Source: Dolomedes plantarius (Eukaryota > Arthropoda > Arachnida > Araneae > Dolomedidae). From it: a DNA stretch of 64,000 bases. Under the pieces are notes generated by a model. That model saw only the letters and a program-made list of their open reading frames with translations. It did no database searches and was not told the DNA's origin. Numbering within the stretch: the stretch's first letter is position 1; each line of letters opens with the position of its first letter. A program made the position numbers and the translations under genes. The stretch is from positions 211,760,686 to 211,824,685 of the forward strand of contig OU015495.1 of the NCBI GenBank assembly GCA_907164885.2. Direction: 5' to 3'. Shown here piece after piece: positions 42,693 to 54,500 of the stretch.

Positions 42693-43111
42693 TGTTGCGT
42701 CACAGTTGTACTTAGATTGGCTCCCGTTAAGGGAGAATTTTGTTATTCTTCTTTTATGTAACTGGAGTGTGGCTTGTGTGATCGTTCATTAAAGATGTGT
42801 CTGTAATTCAGTAGAACCGAATATTCATTTATTGGAGTGTGGCTTGTGTGATCGTTCATTAAAGATGTGTCTGTAATTCAGTAGAACCGAATATTCATTT
42901 ATTGGAGTGTGGCTTGTGTGATCGTTCATTAAAGATGTGTCTGTAATTCAGTAGAACCGAATATTCATTTATTGTCTTCTGTGTAAATAAATAAGAACCC
43001 TACAGCTCACCCTACAGGTGATCATTTTAGATAGGCAGAGTAGCATCACCGATGAAAAGGAAGGTGAGTGAAAATCATCTTTACTTTATTTGCTTTCTGT
43101 TCTAATAATAC
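42693..43111 (+). repeat. 3' LTR with triplicated 70-bp block
   Basis: Begins TGTTGCGTCACAGTTGTACT like the 5' LTR but is 419 bp because a 70-bp unit starting GGAGTGTGGCTTGTGTG occurs three times (from 42764, 42834 and 42904). The 5' LTR has one copy, without the internal cgttcat. The last shared bases with the 5' LTR are around 43111. Confidence 0.88.
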
Positions 43112-44331
43112 TTAAACAGCAGTAAACAACAATAAAATAAAACAAAACTAAATAGTTTCGAAAGTAAATGACTCACCAGACAGCAGGCATTAATTTATAA
43201 TAATTACATAATAATTAGCAAAGTGAAACACAATTTAATTAACATTAAAATTAAACATTAAAAATATAGTTATTTAAAGGGAATATGAAAAACCATGGAG
43301 TAGAATGAATTCGAAATTCAAGTGAATATCTCAATTGAATAAATGATTCTTGTCAATGGATATTTTAATTTGAAGATATTTCAAACACTAAACAGTTTTG
43401 AGCTAGGGTGTTTACTTGAAATTTTCATAACGGGCTTTCAAAATATATCAATTTTATGGTATTCGTTTTCAAGAAAAATTTAAGAAAATGGTGTCGCAAT
43501 GTTAAGATGTTCCCGACATGGTCCGTCCCGGAATGGTTACCTACATTTTTCTACTCTAGGCTCTTTTATAAGTAAAGATTGTTTTTAATTATGTCTGTCT
43601 AGTTTAGAGATTTTGTAAAAAAAAAAAAAAAAAAAAAACTCGTCAATTTATAAATTGTCCAGTAAAATGAAAAATTTCTGGTTTTCAGGAACGAATTAAT
43701 TTAGTTGACGTATTACTCCTCATGGAAAAAAAAAATTCGTTCGGTACTCGTCGATTTTGGAACTCCTCGTGCCTTCTGGAACCAAATAACGACGTTACAG
43801 AGCTGTTGCCGTATTTGGAAATAATTTCTTCCTAGTATATTATATCTACCAATCCTCCTTTCGTTAATAAAAGGATAGTTATTTAATGGTTAGGAAAACG
43901 AAGGAGAGTCTGGAAAACAAGAATTTAGTTGCAAACATTTTTCCAAACAGTAGAAAAGATACCGTAGACACGCCATTGATAAAGCAGATGTATTATTATA
44001 AATAGCGATTTTCTAGAAAATCTAATTTAGTTTTCTGAGTTAGTATGATGAACGAAAAAAGTACATTCTATAAATAAAGAGTTTTTTCTTTCGTGTAATA
44101 GCAAATTCGTTCATGACGAAGCCAGTATTCCATTAATGATTACACGCAAACTTGCTTTTCTAATTGATTGATAGTAAACTCCTTCGTCACGCTCTTTTAA
44201 AATTTAAAACTTGGTTTATTTTTGGCGATATGCCTACCAATTTTTCTTTAATTTTATTTAAACCTGTGATATCACCTGCGAGGTATTTTGATGCTACACG
44301 TGCTTGTCTGTTATCTCTAACACCTATTCGG
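43112..44331. other. Non-coding, nothing recognised
   Basis: AT-rich, including a run of about 22 A at 43617-43638. No gene or element ends. Confidence 0.5.
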
Positions 44332-44404
44332 TCTGCAATCAGTGGCGTAGCGAGGGGGGGGGGCAAGGGGGTCTATCATGCCCCGGGCGCCATTTTCAGA
44401 GGGG

Positions 44405-45725
44405 CGCCAATATAAGGTCTATATATTACGTCACTATATGTTTTTCGGGGTGGGGGTGCCAATATGAGGTCTATATATTATATTACTATACATTTTTCGG
44501 GGGAGGGGCGCCAATATAAGGTCTATATATTATATTACTATATGTTTTTCGGGGGGGGCGCCAATATAAGGTCTATATATTATATTAGTATATGTTTTTC
44601 GGGGGGAGGGGTGCCAATATAAGGTCTATATATTATATTAGTATATGTTTTTCGGGGGGAGGGGTGCCAATATAAGGTCTATATATTATATTAGTATATG
44701 TTTTTCGGGGGGAGGGGTGCCAATATAAGGTCTATATATTATATTACTATACATTTTTCGGGGGAGGGGCGCCAATATAAGGTCTATATATTATATTACT
44801 ATACATTTTTCCGGGGAGGGGCGCCAATATAAGGTCTATATATTATATTACTATATGTTTTTCGGGGGGGGCGCCAATATAAGGTCTATATATTATATTA
44901 GTATATGTTTTTCGGGGGGAGGGGTGCCAATATAAGGTCTATATATTATATTAGTATATGTTTTTCGGGGGGAGGGGTGCCAATATAAGGTCTATATATT
45001 ATATTAGTATATGTTTTTCGGGGTGGGGGTGCCAATATGAGGTCTATATATTATATTACTATACATTTTTCGGGGGAGGGGCGCCAATATAAGGTCTATA
45101 TATTATATTAGTATATGTTTTTCGGGGTGGGGGTGCCAATATGAGGTCTATATATTATATTACTATACATTTTTCGGGGGAGGGGCGCCAATATAAGGTC
45201 TATATATTATATTACTATACATTTTTCGGGGGAGGGGCGCCAATATAAGGTCTATACATTATATTACTATATGTTTTTCGGGGGGGGCGCCAATATAAGG
45301 TCTATATATTATATTAGTATATGTTTTTCGGGGGGAGGGGTGCCAATATAAGGTCTATATATTATATTAGTATATGTTTTTCGGGGGGGAGGGGTGCCAA
45401 TATAAGGTCTATATATTATATTAGTATATGTTTTTCGGGGGAGGGGCGCCAATATAAGGTCTATATATTATATTAGTATATGTTTTTCGGGGGGAGGGGT
45501 GCCAATATAAGGTCTATATATTATATTAGTATATGTTTTTCGGGGGGAGGGGTGCCAATATAAGGTCTATATATTATATTAGTATATGTTTTTCGGGGTG
45601 GGGGTGCCAATATGAGGTCTATATATTATATTACTATACATTTTTCGGGGGAGGGGCGCCAATATAAGGTCTATATATTATATTACTATATGTTTTTCGG
45701 GGGGGGGGCGTCAATATAAGGTCTA
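44405..45725 (+). repeat. ~52-bp minisatellite, left block
   Basis: About 26 units with the core gccaatataaggtctatata, then ttatatta, tatatg or tatacat, and a G-rich part. Four variants are distinguishable by the G tract and neighbouring bases (ggggggaggggt, ggggtgggggt, gggggaggggc, ggggggggc). The tract ends at the TA target of the mariner-like insertion. Confidence 0.95.
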
Positions 45726-45727
45726 TA

Positions 45728-47029
45728 CAGAGGCTGTTCGCACATTTTTTAGACGATTTTGGTAAGCGGTAATAAAAAATTGTTTGCTGCAAAAGAAATA
45801 ATTGCAATTGAACTATGTTTTTAAAAGTCAAAATTATCCTCTGCGGCTTGAAAGTTTTGTTTTTATTCAAAATGGCGTTTTTAACAAAGCAGTGGTTCGA
45901 AGGCTACATTTATGCTCTTTCCGAAGAAAAATATGCATACTCCGTTATCCAAAAACGATGTGAGAGTCATGGTTTTGTGATATCTAAAGCGTCGATAGGT
46001 AATATCGTCAACAAGAAAGGAAAAAAAACGTCAAATTGGAGCCTCAAGTGGGACAAAAATTACAAACTAGTATCCAAGGAAAAGACGGACATCTTCGACT
46101 ATTGCAAAGGTACGTTGTTTAATGTTAAAAGAAAATCCCCCTAGTCAAAGGACAGTTGCAAAATCATTAAAATGCTCGGTGTCCACTGTAAACAAAATGA
46201 TAAACGTTGATTTAAATCTTAAGAAAGCGAAAAACCGCAATGTGCATCGTCTTCTTCCAAATCATATCGCTGAACGCAGGTCACGCTGCAGAATTCTATA
46301 TGAGTAACACTTATCCAAAGAAAAATGGAAAGCAATTGTCACAATAGATGAATCATGGGTGTATTTCAGTGATTGCAACAAAAAAAGAGCCATTTATTAT
46401 CATAAAAGGGGAGAAAAAATTTAAGTACATGGTTCAAAGAATCGAAAGAAAGTTTTTCTAAGGGATTCATGATTGTTGCTGGTTTTTCTTATAATGGCAA
46501 GTTAAAAATAAAGAGAGTGGGAAAAAATGTCAAGATTAACTCCAAATACTATCAGGAACATATTTTATCGCCAATTTTTCTGAATGAAATACCATTGCTT
46601 TACCCATAGTGCCATCAATCTGTGAGACTCCATCAGGACAAAGCTAGCAGTCACACATCAAAATCCACTGTAAATTTCCTAAAAGAAACGGCGCAAAAAA
46701 CTGGTATCAAGGCCATACCCTTCACTGATATCCCTACTAAATCTCCCGATGTATCACCTATGGATTTTTGTGCTTTCGGACTTTTAAAATCTGCATTATC
46801 CAAACGTCGTCCCAAAACCCTTACAGGACTCTGGAAAGCTGTTCAGGAGGAATGGGATAGAATACCTCTTCTGACACTTCAAAAGGCATTATTATCCTGG
46901 AAATTGCGGTGTCGAAAGATAGTTCAGAATAAGGGATGTCAAATAGAACATTTTAAACACAAGAATTTTATGTAATTTAGTTTTGTGAATGCAATATACG
47001 TCGTCTAAAAAATGTGTGAACAGCCTCTG
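45728..47029 (+). mobile_element. Mariner-like (Tc1/mariner) element, 1302 bp
   Basis: Terminal inverted repeats of 29 bp starting CAGAGGCTGTTCGCACATTT (right: one difference, A for G at position 13), with TA at 45726-45727 and 47030-47031. Inserted in the TATATA part of a minisatellite unit; removing it and one TA restores a normal unit. Contains a broken transposase. Confidence 0.95.
45872..46975 (+). pseudogene. Mariner-like transposase with D-36-D spacing, decayed
   Basis: DDE transposase of the surrounding element. The likely start is MAFLTKQWFEG at 45872, followed by a helix-turn-helix segment (AYSVIQKRCESHG). The frame shifts near 46120, then a second helix-turn-helix-like part (SQRTVAKSLKCSVSTVNKMI). 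First catalytic Asp in VTIDESWVYFS (46347), beyond a stop at 46305. The frame shifts again near 46425, a TAG interrupts near 46607, then LHQDKASSH has the second Asp (46637) and SPDVSPMDF the third acidic residue, an Asp (46748). Thirty-six residues lie between these two, unlike 34 in Tc1 or classical mariner. The last 117 codons (46622-46975) are open. Exact Tc1/mariner subgroup uncertain. Confidence 0.85.
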
Positions 47030-47031
47030 TA

Positions 47032-47698
47032 TATTATATTAGTATATGTTTTTCGGGGGGAGGGGTGCCAATATAAGGTCTATATATTATATTAGTATAT
47101 TTTTTCGGGGTGGGGGTGCCAATATGAGGTCTATATATTATATTACTATACATTTTTCGGGGGAGGGGCGCCAATATAAGGTCTATATATTATATTACTA
47201 TATGTTTTTTGGGGGGGGCGCCAATATAAGGTCTATATATTATATTAGTATATGTTTTTCGGGGGGAGGGGTGCCAATATAAGGTCTATATATTATATTA
47301 GTATATGTTTTTCGGGGTGGGGGTGCCAATATGAGGTCTATATATTATATTACTATACATTTTTCGGGGGAGGGGCGCCAATATAAGGTCTATATATTAT
47401 ATTACTATATGTTTTTCGGGGGGTGGGCGCCAATATAAGGTCTATATATTATATTAGTATATGTTTTTCGGGGGGAGGGGTGCCAATATAAGGTCTATAT
47501 ATTATATTAGTATATGTTTTTCGGGGTGGGGGTGCCAATATGAGGTCTATATATTATATTACTATACATTTTTCGGGGGAGGGGCGCCAATATAAGGTCT
47601 ATATATTATATTACTATATGGTTTTCGGGGGGGGGGTCGCCAATATAAGGTCTATATATTATATTACTATATGTTTTGCGGGGGGGGGGCGCCACAAA
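47032..47698 (+). repeat. ~52-bp minisatellite, right block, four-unit higher-order order
   Basis: About 13 units continuing the left block. Variants recur in fixed order three times: ggggggaggggt, ggggtgggggt, gggggaggggc, ggggggg-type, giving a higher-order period of about 208 bp (same variant near 47041, 47248 and 47456). Confidence 0.92.
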
Positions 47699-47748
47699 GG
47701 TATCGTGCCCCGGGCTCCAGTTATACTCGCTACGCCACTGTCTTCAAT

Positions 47749-49521
47749 TACATAAGTTTAACTATAACAATGAACTATAGTTATCTATAAGAATGGATAT
47801 ATATTAGTCTTCTAACGACCTTTAAAACAGTGCAATTAACTAATGGGAACGGCCTCTTCTATCTCCAATCAATTAGTTCCATCAGTTGAGCACTCGTCAT
47901 AATGCATGGACAATTGTCCAGCGAGATAACCACGTGTAATGCTCCCCGTTCTGATGATGAAGTACTAATTACTTCGAGTGTAATTGTCAAGTTTTCTTCA
48001 GTTTGTAAATACATACTTAATTTTTACACAGTCTATTTAAAAAGGACTTATCGCATGAAATATAAACTGAAATACATTTATTATAATCTAAAGGCTAATC
48101 CTTTTATGAAAGTATCTAACTATACAGATTAATATAGTTTGTTTAATAGATTTACAAAAATAGAATAAACATAAAGGAATTATATTTAAAATCCATTTAT
48201 TTCACATTAAACTTCTTTGGAACAAACACGAGGGTATATTCAGGATATATGCGTGTGATATAACTTTATATTTCACGCACACAAGGGAAAATATTTTTTA
48301 AAAACTGCTCTTTCTGAAGCAACGCCATGTCTCTACTCATGACATAACATTAAAAATTTGTCTATCTAAAGCTAAAGGAAAAAGAAATTGGCACAATGAA
48401 TTATCATTCAATTAATTTTCTTTAAATATACAATGTCATTTCGAACAGATCATTAAATGTTAAGTTAAATGGAATACAGTTATTTTAATTATTGAAAGAG
48501 AAATAAAAGGAAATTATTCTATATTTCCCGTATGCACAGTTCATAAAATAATAATTTATATTTATATTAGCTTTATTTCTAATTTTTTTAAATAATAGTT
48601 ATAAAAAATCATAATGGCGTTATAGTCATAATGGTCATTGTTTCAAATTTTATGGTATAAAAATGAATTATTCTTAAAAAGTATTATGATCATGATAATT
48701 TTCCCCTTTATTTAACATTTAAAATTCCGTCTTTAGATATTTATTTCGGTATTATAACATACAGGTAGATTTTTTACTGTCCTTCTAACACATTATTTAT
48801 TTACAGTATCAAATTATATATATTTATTTTAATACATTTTTACCATACTCACTAGTATTTTAAGAGCATATTCATCTTGTGCACGTATGAACGACTTTTT
48901 CTTATAATAATGATTTTAAAATGTTTTACGTTCGACAATGTGCAGGCATAATACTATGCAGTCATTATACGCTAAAAGGAATTTCTCAAACTATCAAATA
49001 TTGTGACCTGTAACGTGCTCCGATATAATTTTTCAAACCTAATAAAAACAGGATTTATGGAGGTTATTTGTAGACATAATAAAAAACTCGAACGCTATTC
49101 TCTGTTCTGTACTCGATAAGAGAAATTTGGATAGATCTCAACCAGAATGCATTTTTTTAATACTTTAAAGTAATAATTTGTCGGTTTCATTGCAATAGTA
49201 GGAATACGTGAATGTAAATAAAATATTATGTATTATTTTAATTCCCAGTAATGTTGAATTTATTTGTTTATTTAATCATATTAAATAATGTATAAAATTC
49301 ATCCAACTCAAAAGCCAGCACAAGTTAACGTTTTCGCATTATTTAGAAATTATACTTTAAACTCAATAGAAAAGTACAAAACTCGTTAGAAAACTCCTTC
49401 AATACATGAGCAACCTTTTTAACATGTCAAGATTTAAAAGTTCGATTTAGTGAGGAAAGTTGGGTTATCAAAGAAATATTTAAATACTAAATTCATTTAA
49501 AAAGATAATAAATGAATTTAT
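47749..49521. other. AT-rich sequence, nothing recognised
   Basis: No supported gene, RNA or element ends. Confidence 0.5.
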
Positions 49522-49534
49522 GTTTTGTAAATAT

Positions 49535-49760
49535 TTTTTTTAACCAATGTGGAGGCACTTGTAATCAAACATTCGCCTATACTACGCCGCAGATTTTGCT
49601 GACCATTTAATTATGGGGGCACCACATAGGCGGACAGCATTACCCCCTATGAAGGGACGACACGAACGGAGGCATTTTTCATGGCGCAACGCCGGGATTC
49701 GATCTGAGCACCCTCAGCACCAAAAACCAGCGCGCTGTACTACAGGGCCGCCACAAGCCC
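49535..49760 (-). mobile_element. tRNA-derived SINE, 226 bp, with 13-bp TSD
   Basis: On the minus strand the element starts with a tRNA-like head: box A-like TAGTACAGCGCGCTGG (about 49735-49750) and box B-like GATCGAATCCCGG (about 49693-49705), about 38 bases apart. A non-tRNA body follows and an A-rich tail (read as T on + at 49535-49541). A perfect 13-bp duplication, gttttgtaaatat, is found at 49522-49534 and 49761-49773. All are features of a LINE-mobilised SINE transcribed by RNA polymerase III. I could not name the family. Confidence 0.9.
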
Positions 49761-49773
49761 GTTTTGTAAATAT

Positions 49774-51076
49774 AACATCCTAAATCCATTTTTTCTAGAT
49801 GTATTTAGATGACACATATCCTAAAGGGAAATCCTCTCTCGGGTTAAATAAGAAATATTTATTCATGTAAGCAAAAAGATATATTTCATACTTTATTTCC
49901 CTTGACTCTCGCTGTTCCCTATCACATGCATTATAAATGCGATATAAACTGAAAACTGTAAACTTCAAAGCGGAAATCAGTAAAAGTTCAAAACTGGTGC
50001 CTTCTATTGCAGAGTCATCTAATGCAATATATCTATAAATTTATGCTTTAACAAATTCACTGAGTTGTACAATTATATAAAATTAAATTTCGGTTTCCTT
50101 CAAAAACTAATTTTACAGCAGTTGGAATAAATTTGTCATGTATAACAAAAACTCTTTTCCCTTATTTTTTCATACTTTCAAATAAAGAGGACGAATTCAA
50201 CAACATATGCGTTAAAAATTTCTTGTAAAATTGTTTTTAGCATATTTTCAAATCACTGTACACTTTTTTTATTAAAATAGCTAGAGTATAACATGAGAAT
50301 TTAAGTTTTTCCCTATATATTTGAATGTTATTTTAAAATTTTACGCTATAATTTACATATCGCTATAAATCCAAACATATAAATTATTTTAAAGAGTTTA
50401 TTTAAAAATTTAGGATACATAATAAAGGAATTTTAGGAATTAGAATTTATTTTTAAAGTTTATTCTAATATTAGATTTTTCATTGTAAATTCAAACTCAC
50501 AAATCCTTTAATGCACAGAATTATTTTGCGTTTCCATTATCAAAAATGAAATGCACTTAATCTTCCTAATATAACATAAAACACGTGAATCAGCAGTTAT
50601 TTAATAACGTTACACATAGATTCTTTAAAAATATTTATCTTTCAGAAGTGCTGTGTAGACTTCTTTCTCAGAATGGCTTTTCCACAAAAAGCCATTCTGA
50701 TAATTTATTTCATTTCAGTACATTCTTTGTAACAGAAGTATAATTTAATTCCAATTTTCCTTGTTCGGATAACTTCTGTTAGGCTGTTGTTGGTGGTGTT
50801 ACAAGTTTTCTTAAAATTTCATATTAATATTTTATACAATTCCGAAAACAGAACAGAGTTGTTTCGAAGAGTAAGCGAATTCCCATCAAAAAGTTTTTTG
50901 AGTCACAAATAACGTATAATATTTCGGGAAAGTTTTGGTAAAGAGGGGAAATATTTTAGAGAATTAGATAAGTTTTCTGCAAAATTAAATATTAGCTGTG
51001 AATCGAAATGCTTTCTTAAACGTTAATGTCTTAATTAAAAGACCTTTTTACTTGATATCATTATACCAACTGACTG
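49774..51076. other. AT-rich sequence with one hairpin
   Basis: No gene. A 14-bp perfect stem with a 5-base loop lies at 50668-50681/50687-50700; it is too short for a typical pre-miRNA. Confidence 0.5.
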
Positions 51077-51120
51077 TAAGGGCATTTTCACATATAATCC
51101 GTAAGATTCAGCGTTACTCG

Positions 51121-51399
51121 TGTTCTTTCTTCGATGGACTGTATACTATATTTTTCTAATTAAAAACTGCAATGTCTTTTAAGTGGTTTTATTACACACA
51201 CAAACAAACATAACAACTACCTAGTTTGCCCTATGGCAAGAACAATGCAGACCATACTGCGAAACATACAACTAATACTACAATGCGACTACTCAGAACA
51301 GTTTCTGAAACTGAACTGTTGCCATTAGCAACCATAAAGTTTTTCTAGTGGCGCGCCAAGGTTGGCGGGCTTTTACTAATGCCAAGGTAAGCCGTAACA
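51121..51399 (-). repeat. 3' LTR, 279 bp
   Basis: Reads TGTTACGGCTTACCTTGGCA on the minus strand and ends GAAAGAACA. No difference from the 5' LTR was seen by eye. Confidence 0.97.
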
Positions 51400-51412
51400 T
51401 ACCGGCCCCCAT
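51400..51412 (-). promoter_or_regulatory. Polypurine tract
   Basis: On the minus strand ATGGGGGCCGGTA directly precedes the 3' LTR; the G run is the purine core, although the tract is short and interrupted by CC. Confidence 0.65.
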
Positions 51413-51556
51413 TGACATGTCCCAACATTCAATAATATAATGACACACGATACTAAATAAACAAATGGTATACACTAAATTACTTCCAAGATACACTATA
51501 CATATAACAATAGGTAAATACTAATAATGCAAAATGACAGTTTCAAAATTACAAAA

Positions 51557-54500
51557 TTATAAATTTTCTTCAATAGGAAGAGGACAAATTTTCGAAATTG
51601 ATCGGGTTACAACACCTGATAAGGTTTTAATTTCTAATACTCTTACTTTTCCATCTGAACCCGAAATTACTTTAATGACTCGGCCTAAAGACCATTTACC
51701 TGGTGGTAAATTTTCATCCTTTAGGATAACCATGCATCCTTCCTTAAGATTTTTCCTTTCGATAAACCATTTATTGCGTTGTTGGAGATGATTTAGATAA
51801 TCATGCTCCCATCTCTTCCAAATAGTTTGGGTCATTTTGGTTATTTTTTGCCAATTAGATAGTCTATTTTCGCTGATAGGTGTTATATCCGGTTCGGTTA
51901 TTGAAATAATAGGTCGTCCAATCAAGAAATGGGCAGGTGTCAGGACGTCAATTTCATTAGGGTCCGACGATAAAGGTAGCAAAGGGCGAGAATTGAGAAT
52001 TCCTTCTATCTGGGCAATTAGAGTCCAAAATTCTTCCAAAGTTACTCGGGAATTGCCTAAGGTGCGTTTCAAATGGTACTTAAAAGCTTTCACCCCTGCT
52101 TCCCATAATCCACCAAAGTTCGGTGAGCGAGGGGGAATGAATTTCCAATTAATATCCTCAGACGACAAATAATTAGTCAAATCGTTGTCAGGTTTATTTA
52201 CTATGGCATGCAATTTTTTCAGCTCAGTATTTGCTCCTACGAAAGTAGTGCCATTGTCGGTTATGATAGTGGAACTTTTACCTCTGCGGGCAAAGAATCG
52301 TTTAAGGGTAGCAATGAATGAATCTGTTGTTAAATCCGTTACTATATCTAGGTGAATTGCCTTAGAGACTAGGCAGACAAACAACGCGACATAAATTTTA
52401 CTATAATTTCCTTTTCTTTGATTTTTGTACTTTATAAAGAATGGACCGCAAAAGTCAATGCCACAATGGTGAAAAGGCGGGCTAGGGTTTACTCTTTCTG
52501 GGGGTAAATTTCCCATTAATTGATTGACTCCTATGGGATTGTTTCTAAAACAAACTACACATTTGTGGACTACTTTACGAGCCAGAGATCTTCCATTGAT
52601 TATCCAGTAACTTTGCCTGACGTGATGTAATAAGGCTTGTGGCCCGAGATGGAAAAACTTCTTGTGAAAATATTCCAAGATCATTTCACTCAATTTGTGG
52701 TTGCGGGGCAACACGACAGGATGTTTTTTTCTATAGGTCAGACTGGAATTGTCTAAGCGACCGCCTACTCTAACAATGCCCTCAGGATCTATAAATGGGT
52801 TTAAAAATTTCAGTTTACTATTACCTGACAGGGTCCTTTGATTCTGCAGATGCTGGATATCTTCAGCAAAGAAGACATACTGTACCTGTTTGATCAAGCA
52901 GGCTTCAGCACTCTTTAATTCTGGTAAGGACAAGGGTCCTAAATTTTTGCTATTTACAGTTCTACAATTGTTAATGAATCTAAAAATGAAACTACAAATT
53001 CTAATTAGTTTCATGAAATTATTAGTTATACAAAAAATAAAATCAAAATTGTTAGGTGTAAGTGAAACAGCTAAGGCTGCTAGTCCACACAAGTTTAGAG
53101 TCTCTTGACATGGAGAGTCATTAGAAACATCTTTCATCTCTTTCTTAATAACGTCCTGGTCCTCTGACGATAGATGAGGATTTCCAGTACCAGGCACACT
53201 AATCGGATGAGTGAGAAAGTCTGGCCCATGCCACCAAAGTTGATTCTCCAGTAAGTCTGTAGCATCTAAACCTCTCGAAATTAAATCCGCAGGATTGCTG
53301 CTAGACGCAATGTGTTTCCATTGAAAGTTCTGTGTATAGCCTTGGATCTTCGCAACCCGATTGCTGACGAATGTTTTTAGCTCCCATGCTGGGGTTCGTA
53401 TCCAGGCTAAGGCTATTTGTGAATCGGTATATAAGTAGATGTCGTTAATGTTCAGTTTTAAGGAGTTCAAAACCTTGACGACTAACTTGGCTAATAGGAG
53501 ACACGCTGACAGCTCGAGTCTCGGTATAGTGACTGTTTTTAATGGGGCTACTTGAGATTTGCTACTAATCAAATGACATGACGTTTGAGCCTGATATGAA
53601 GATTGAATGTAGACAACAGCTCCAAATGCCTTGGATGAGGCATCAGCAAATCCATGCAAAGCTATCTGTTGAGCACAAGGCTTTAAAATGTAACGACTAA
53701 TGTTAAGACTTTCTAAAGATTTTAAAGAACTTGTAAATTGAATCCAGGACTGGGCTATAAACTCAGGAATAGGATCATTCCAATCTAATTTTGATTTCCA
53801 AAGTTCTTGCATGAACGTTTTGGCTTTTGTAATAACCGGTCCTATAAGACCAAGCGGATCGAAAAGTCGAGCGATGTCAGATAGAATAGCCCTTTTAGTC
53901 AATTTTTCTTGTTGATCGATTTTTACTTTGAATGTAAAGACATCCAAGCTAGGTTTCCAGGTAACGCCTAAAGCTTTGGTTTCATTTTCTAAAAATGAAT
54001 AACCTTCTAAAGTCCCATTATTAACACGCTCAAGTAACGCAGGGTGATTGGCATTCCATTTATGCAAGTGCATTCCGGCCGATCTTAGCAGTTGTATTAG
54101 CTGAGACTGGAGTTCTGTCACAGCTTCAAGACTGTCTTCGCCACTGATGACGTCATCCATGTAACAATCATTCAAAAGAACTTCCGAAGCCTTACTAAAC
54201 CGTTCTATTTCTTCTATAGCCAGTTGTTTTAAGGTTCTAATGGCCAAAAATGGAGCACAAGATGTTCCGTAAGTCACCGTGTTCAATTCGTAGACTTCTA
54301 CTGGCGTGGTCGAATCTGGCTTCCATAAGATTCTTAACAATTTCCTTTGTTCCGCATTTATCACTATTTGTCGGTACATCTTTTCGATGTCAGCGAGAAA
54401 CACAAACCTATGTTTCCTAAAGCGAATCATAATTTCGTACAATTCTTCCTTTACTAGTCCTTTGTAGAGAATATCATTTAATGACTTACCATTGGTTGTA

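Larger units (their letters stand above)
36559..43111 (+). mobile_element. Decayed BEL/Pao LTR retrotransposon
   Basis: Starts and ends with related LTRs, has a primer-binding site after the 5' LTR and a polypurine tract before the 3' LTR. The protein order Gag-protease-RT-RNase H-integrase is that of BEL/Pao. The coding part is broken by multiple stops and frameshifts. No matching TSD is visible (gtaact before, ttaaa after). LTR divergence and coding decay show an older insertion than the intact BEL/Pao at 51.1-57.2 kb, and the two belong to clearly different lineages. Confidence 0.93.
44340..47740. mobile_element. hAT-type element filled with minisatellite
   Basis: Perfect 15-bp terminal inverted repeats CAGTGGCGTAGCGAG at both ends, flanked by 8-bp sequences tctgcaat (44332-44339) and tcttcaat (47741-47748) that differ at one base, as expected of an old hAT-type duplication. 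Just inside, both ends carry a gccccgggc block followed by a ggcgcc block. The interior is a ~52-bp minisatellite interrupted by a mariner-like element. No hAT transposase is present. Confidence 0.82.

Noticed and set aside
42764..42973. CRISPR array (regular 70-bp repeats)
   Set aside because: The repeats are contiguous without spacers and lie in an LTR of a eukaryotic element.
36541..43120. Target-site duplication for the decayed BEL/Pao element
   Set aside because: gtaact before and ttaaa after the LTRs do not match well enough to claim a duplication.
44304..47755. Gly/Tyr-rich open frames in the minisatellite
   Set aside because: The frames (YYITIHFSG-type repeats) follow from the repeat period and appear on both strands; unit length varies by single bases so no frame is maintained.
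50668..50700. Pre-miRNA-like hairpin
   Set aside because: Only a 14-bp stem, much shorter than an animal pre-miRNA, with no extended pairing outside.
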